DNA from: Comamonadaceae bacterium
GTDB lineage: Bacteria > Pseudomonadota > Gammaproteobacteria > Burkholderiales > Burkholderiaceae_C
Assembly (NCBI GenBank): GCA_947463845.1
Contig: CANHUM010000009.1
Span: 1-14,795, forward strand
Length of the DNA: 14,795 nucleotides
Direction: 5' to 3'
The notes under the pieces were generated by a model. It was not told where the DNA came from and did not search any database. It worked only from the letters and a program-made list of their open reading frames with translations. Positions 14,139-14,795 of this stretch are shown piece after piece. The position numbers were made by a program, and so were the translations under genes. The stretch's first letter is position 1, and each line of letters begins with the position of its first letter.

Positions 14139-14162
14139 AATCTCATGGCGACTATGTCTAAA
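14134..14162 (-). promoter_or_regulatory. Candidate sigma70 promoter for the gspG operon
   Basis: On the minus strand a -35 box TTTAGA (14162-14157, 4 of 6 matches to TTGACA) and a -10 box TATGAT (14139-14134, 5 of 6 matches to TATAAT) are spaced by 17 bases. Transcription would begin about 7 bases downstream, near 14127, at or next to the gspG ATG (14126). The -35 box lies inside the first codons of gspC. It is a prediction from consensus only. Confidence 0.5.
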
Positions 14163-14600
14163 GTTATAAACCTCACAAAGCAACTCAGGTGGTCCGGCTT
14201 GACGGCGATTGGTGTGTGGGCCGTCGCAGGGGCTGGTGGGGTGTATTGGGGCTTTTTGCTGACTGCCCCCACCGCGCGGCCTGTAATGGGTCTGTCCAGT
14301 CCGGCGGTTTCACTGGGTCAGTCCACCCCGGCGGTGGTCAAGGCTTTGGGCGGTGGGGCCTCAGAGCTGCAAATGCCCGCCGCTCCAAGTGCGCAATACA
14401 AACTGTTGGGCGTGATCGCCTCAGGCACAGGTCAAGGCAGCGCCTTGATTGCGGTGGATGGCCAGCCGCCCAAAGCCTTTCGGGTCGGCCAGGACGTGAA
14501 CGACGGCCTGAAACTGGTGTCGCTGACCCCCAGCCAAGCACGCCTCCAGTCCTCTGGCCAAGCGCTGGTGTTGGATTTGCCCGCCAGCGGCCATCCTTGA
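14145..14600 (+). CDS. gspC: T2SS inner-membrane protein GspC (short, no PDZ domain)
   Basis: GspC bridges the inner-membrane platform and the N0 domain of the secretin GspD. From the ATG at 14145 it has 151 residues: a short cytoplasmic start, one membrane helix about 18-39, a flexible Pro/Ser-rich linker about 41-80 and the homology-region (HR) domain about 84-147 (YKLLGVIASGTGQGSALIAV, AFRVGQDVNDGLKLVSL, LDLP end). Classical GspC proteins of 270-300 residues carry a PDZ or coiled-coil domain after HR; it is absent here, and the stop is followed at once by a terminator, so this is the gene's natural end. An ATG at 14154 (148 residues) is an equal alternative. It is divergent from gspG with only 18 bases between, and lacks a Shine-Dalgarno sequence. 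Confidence 0.9.
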   Translation: MATMSKVINLTKQLRWSGLTAIGVWAVAGAGGVYWGFLLTAPTARPVMGLSSPAVSLGQSTPAVVKALGGGASELQMPAAPSAQYKLLGVIASGTGQGSALIAVDGQPPKAFRVGQDVNDGLKLVSLTPSQARLQSSGQALVLDLPASGHP

Positions 14601-14646
14601 AGCCGGTTGTGCTCTGGGGTTGCTGGCGCGAACCTTTGTCTGAATG

Positions 14647-14676
14647 AAAACGGCCATCGCAAGATGGCCGTTTTTT
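14647..14676. terminator. Bidirectional rho-independent terminator
   Basis: A perfect 8-bp GC-rich stem (CGGCCATC at 14651-14658 with GATGGCCG at 14663-14670) encloses a GCAA tetraloop of the stable GNRA type. It is flanked by AAAA on the left and six T on the right, so it can end transcription from both sides: gspC from the left and the convergent ilvA-like gene from the right. It lies 46 bases after the gspC stop; the bases between hold nothing else recognisable. Confidence 0.92.
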
Positions 14677-14795
14677 ATGCCCTCAAAAACAAGCGATAAA
14701 CCGGGTTGTCCGTCTCTTCCGCATACGGATAACCCAGCGTTTTGAGGAACTTGTCAAAGGCTTTGTCGTCTTTGGCGGGCACTTGCAGGCCCACC
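14675..14795 (-). CDS. ilvA: C-terminus of threonine dehydratase, biosynthetic (5' end outside window)
   Basis: An open frame enters from the right edge and ends with TAA at 14677-14675 inside the T-run of the terminator. The 39 visible residues include [26 protein letters not shown] and the end [11 protein letters not shown]. This closely resembles the C-terminal regulatory (ACT-like) domain of biosynthetic threonine ammonia-lyase IlvA, which turns threonine into 2-oxobutanoate for isoleucine synthesis and is feedback-controlled through this domain; the [11 protein letters not shown] end is the recognisable part. Only the tail is in the window, so intactness cannot be judged. It is convergent with gspC and unrelated to secretion. 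Confidence 0.82.
   Translation of the reverse strand, partial: VGLQVPAKDDKAFDKFLKTLGYPYAEETDNPVYRLFLRA

Noticed and set aside
14136..14141. CATAAT as a -10 box for gspC
   Set aside because: It is a good -10 match (5 of 6), but there is no acceptable -35 box 15-19 bases upstream, and transcription would start inside the first codons; it would only work with the second ATG at 14154.
13782..14144. Upstream extension of the gspC frame into gspG
   Set aside because: It would put 121 extra residues of shadow sequence before the membrane helix; the natural N-terminus of GspC is at 14145 or 14154.

Overview
This window is chromosomal DNA from a high-GC betaproteobacterium. The codon use, the gene order of the secretion cluster and the protein styles fit Burkholderiales, most likely Comamonadaceae; this is an inference, since no rRNA or species marker is present. 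Coding density is very high and no phage, insertion sequence, CRISPR array, tRNA or rRNA was seen.

Left edge (2-1835, plus strand): the 3' part of an FtsX/MacB-type ABC transporter permease with a histidine/aspartate-rich loop in its exported domain, followed one base later by a secreted DUF3299 protein. This pair resembles the zinc-responsive ABC clusters of other proteobacteria and may serve metal handling. Its last stop codon abuts, with no spacer, the stop codon of the convergent minus-strand gene block.

Centre (1836-14126, minus strand, read from right to left): an almost complete type II secretion system (T2SS) gene string in the order gspG-H-I-J-K-L-M-N-D-E, a MipA/OmpV-like outer-membrane protein gene, gspF, and a cytosolic 5'-nucleotidase. 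Genes overlap (five ATGA junctions and one 26-nt overlap) or lie within 15 bases of each other up to gspF, so they are almost certainly one operon. G, H, I, J and K are the pseudopilins, L and M the inner-membrane platform partners of F, E the cytoplasmic ATPase, D the outer-membrane secretin, and N an accessory protein.

Right edge: gspC, which couples the platform to the secretin, is transcribed away from gspG across an 18-base gap. That gap holds a plausible sigma70 promoter for the gspG operon and a near-palindrome, and neither gene has a visible Shine-Dalgarno sequence. gspC ends at a strong hairpin terminator shared with a convergent gene whose last 39 residues are visible at the window end and look like the C-terminus of biosynthetic threonine dehydratase (IlvA). 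No prepilin peptidase (gspO/pilD) gene is present, so the five pseudopilins must be processed by an enzyme encoded elsewhere.

I did not find a clearly undescribed system. The points most worth a second look are the MipA-like gene inside the T2SS operon, the compact gspC-gspG divergent control region, the short PDZ-less GspC, the condensed tetracysteine motif of GspE, and the His-rich permease/DUF3299 pair.
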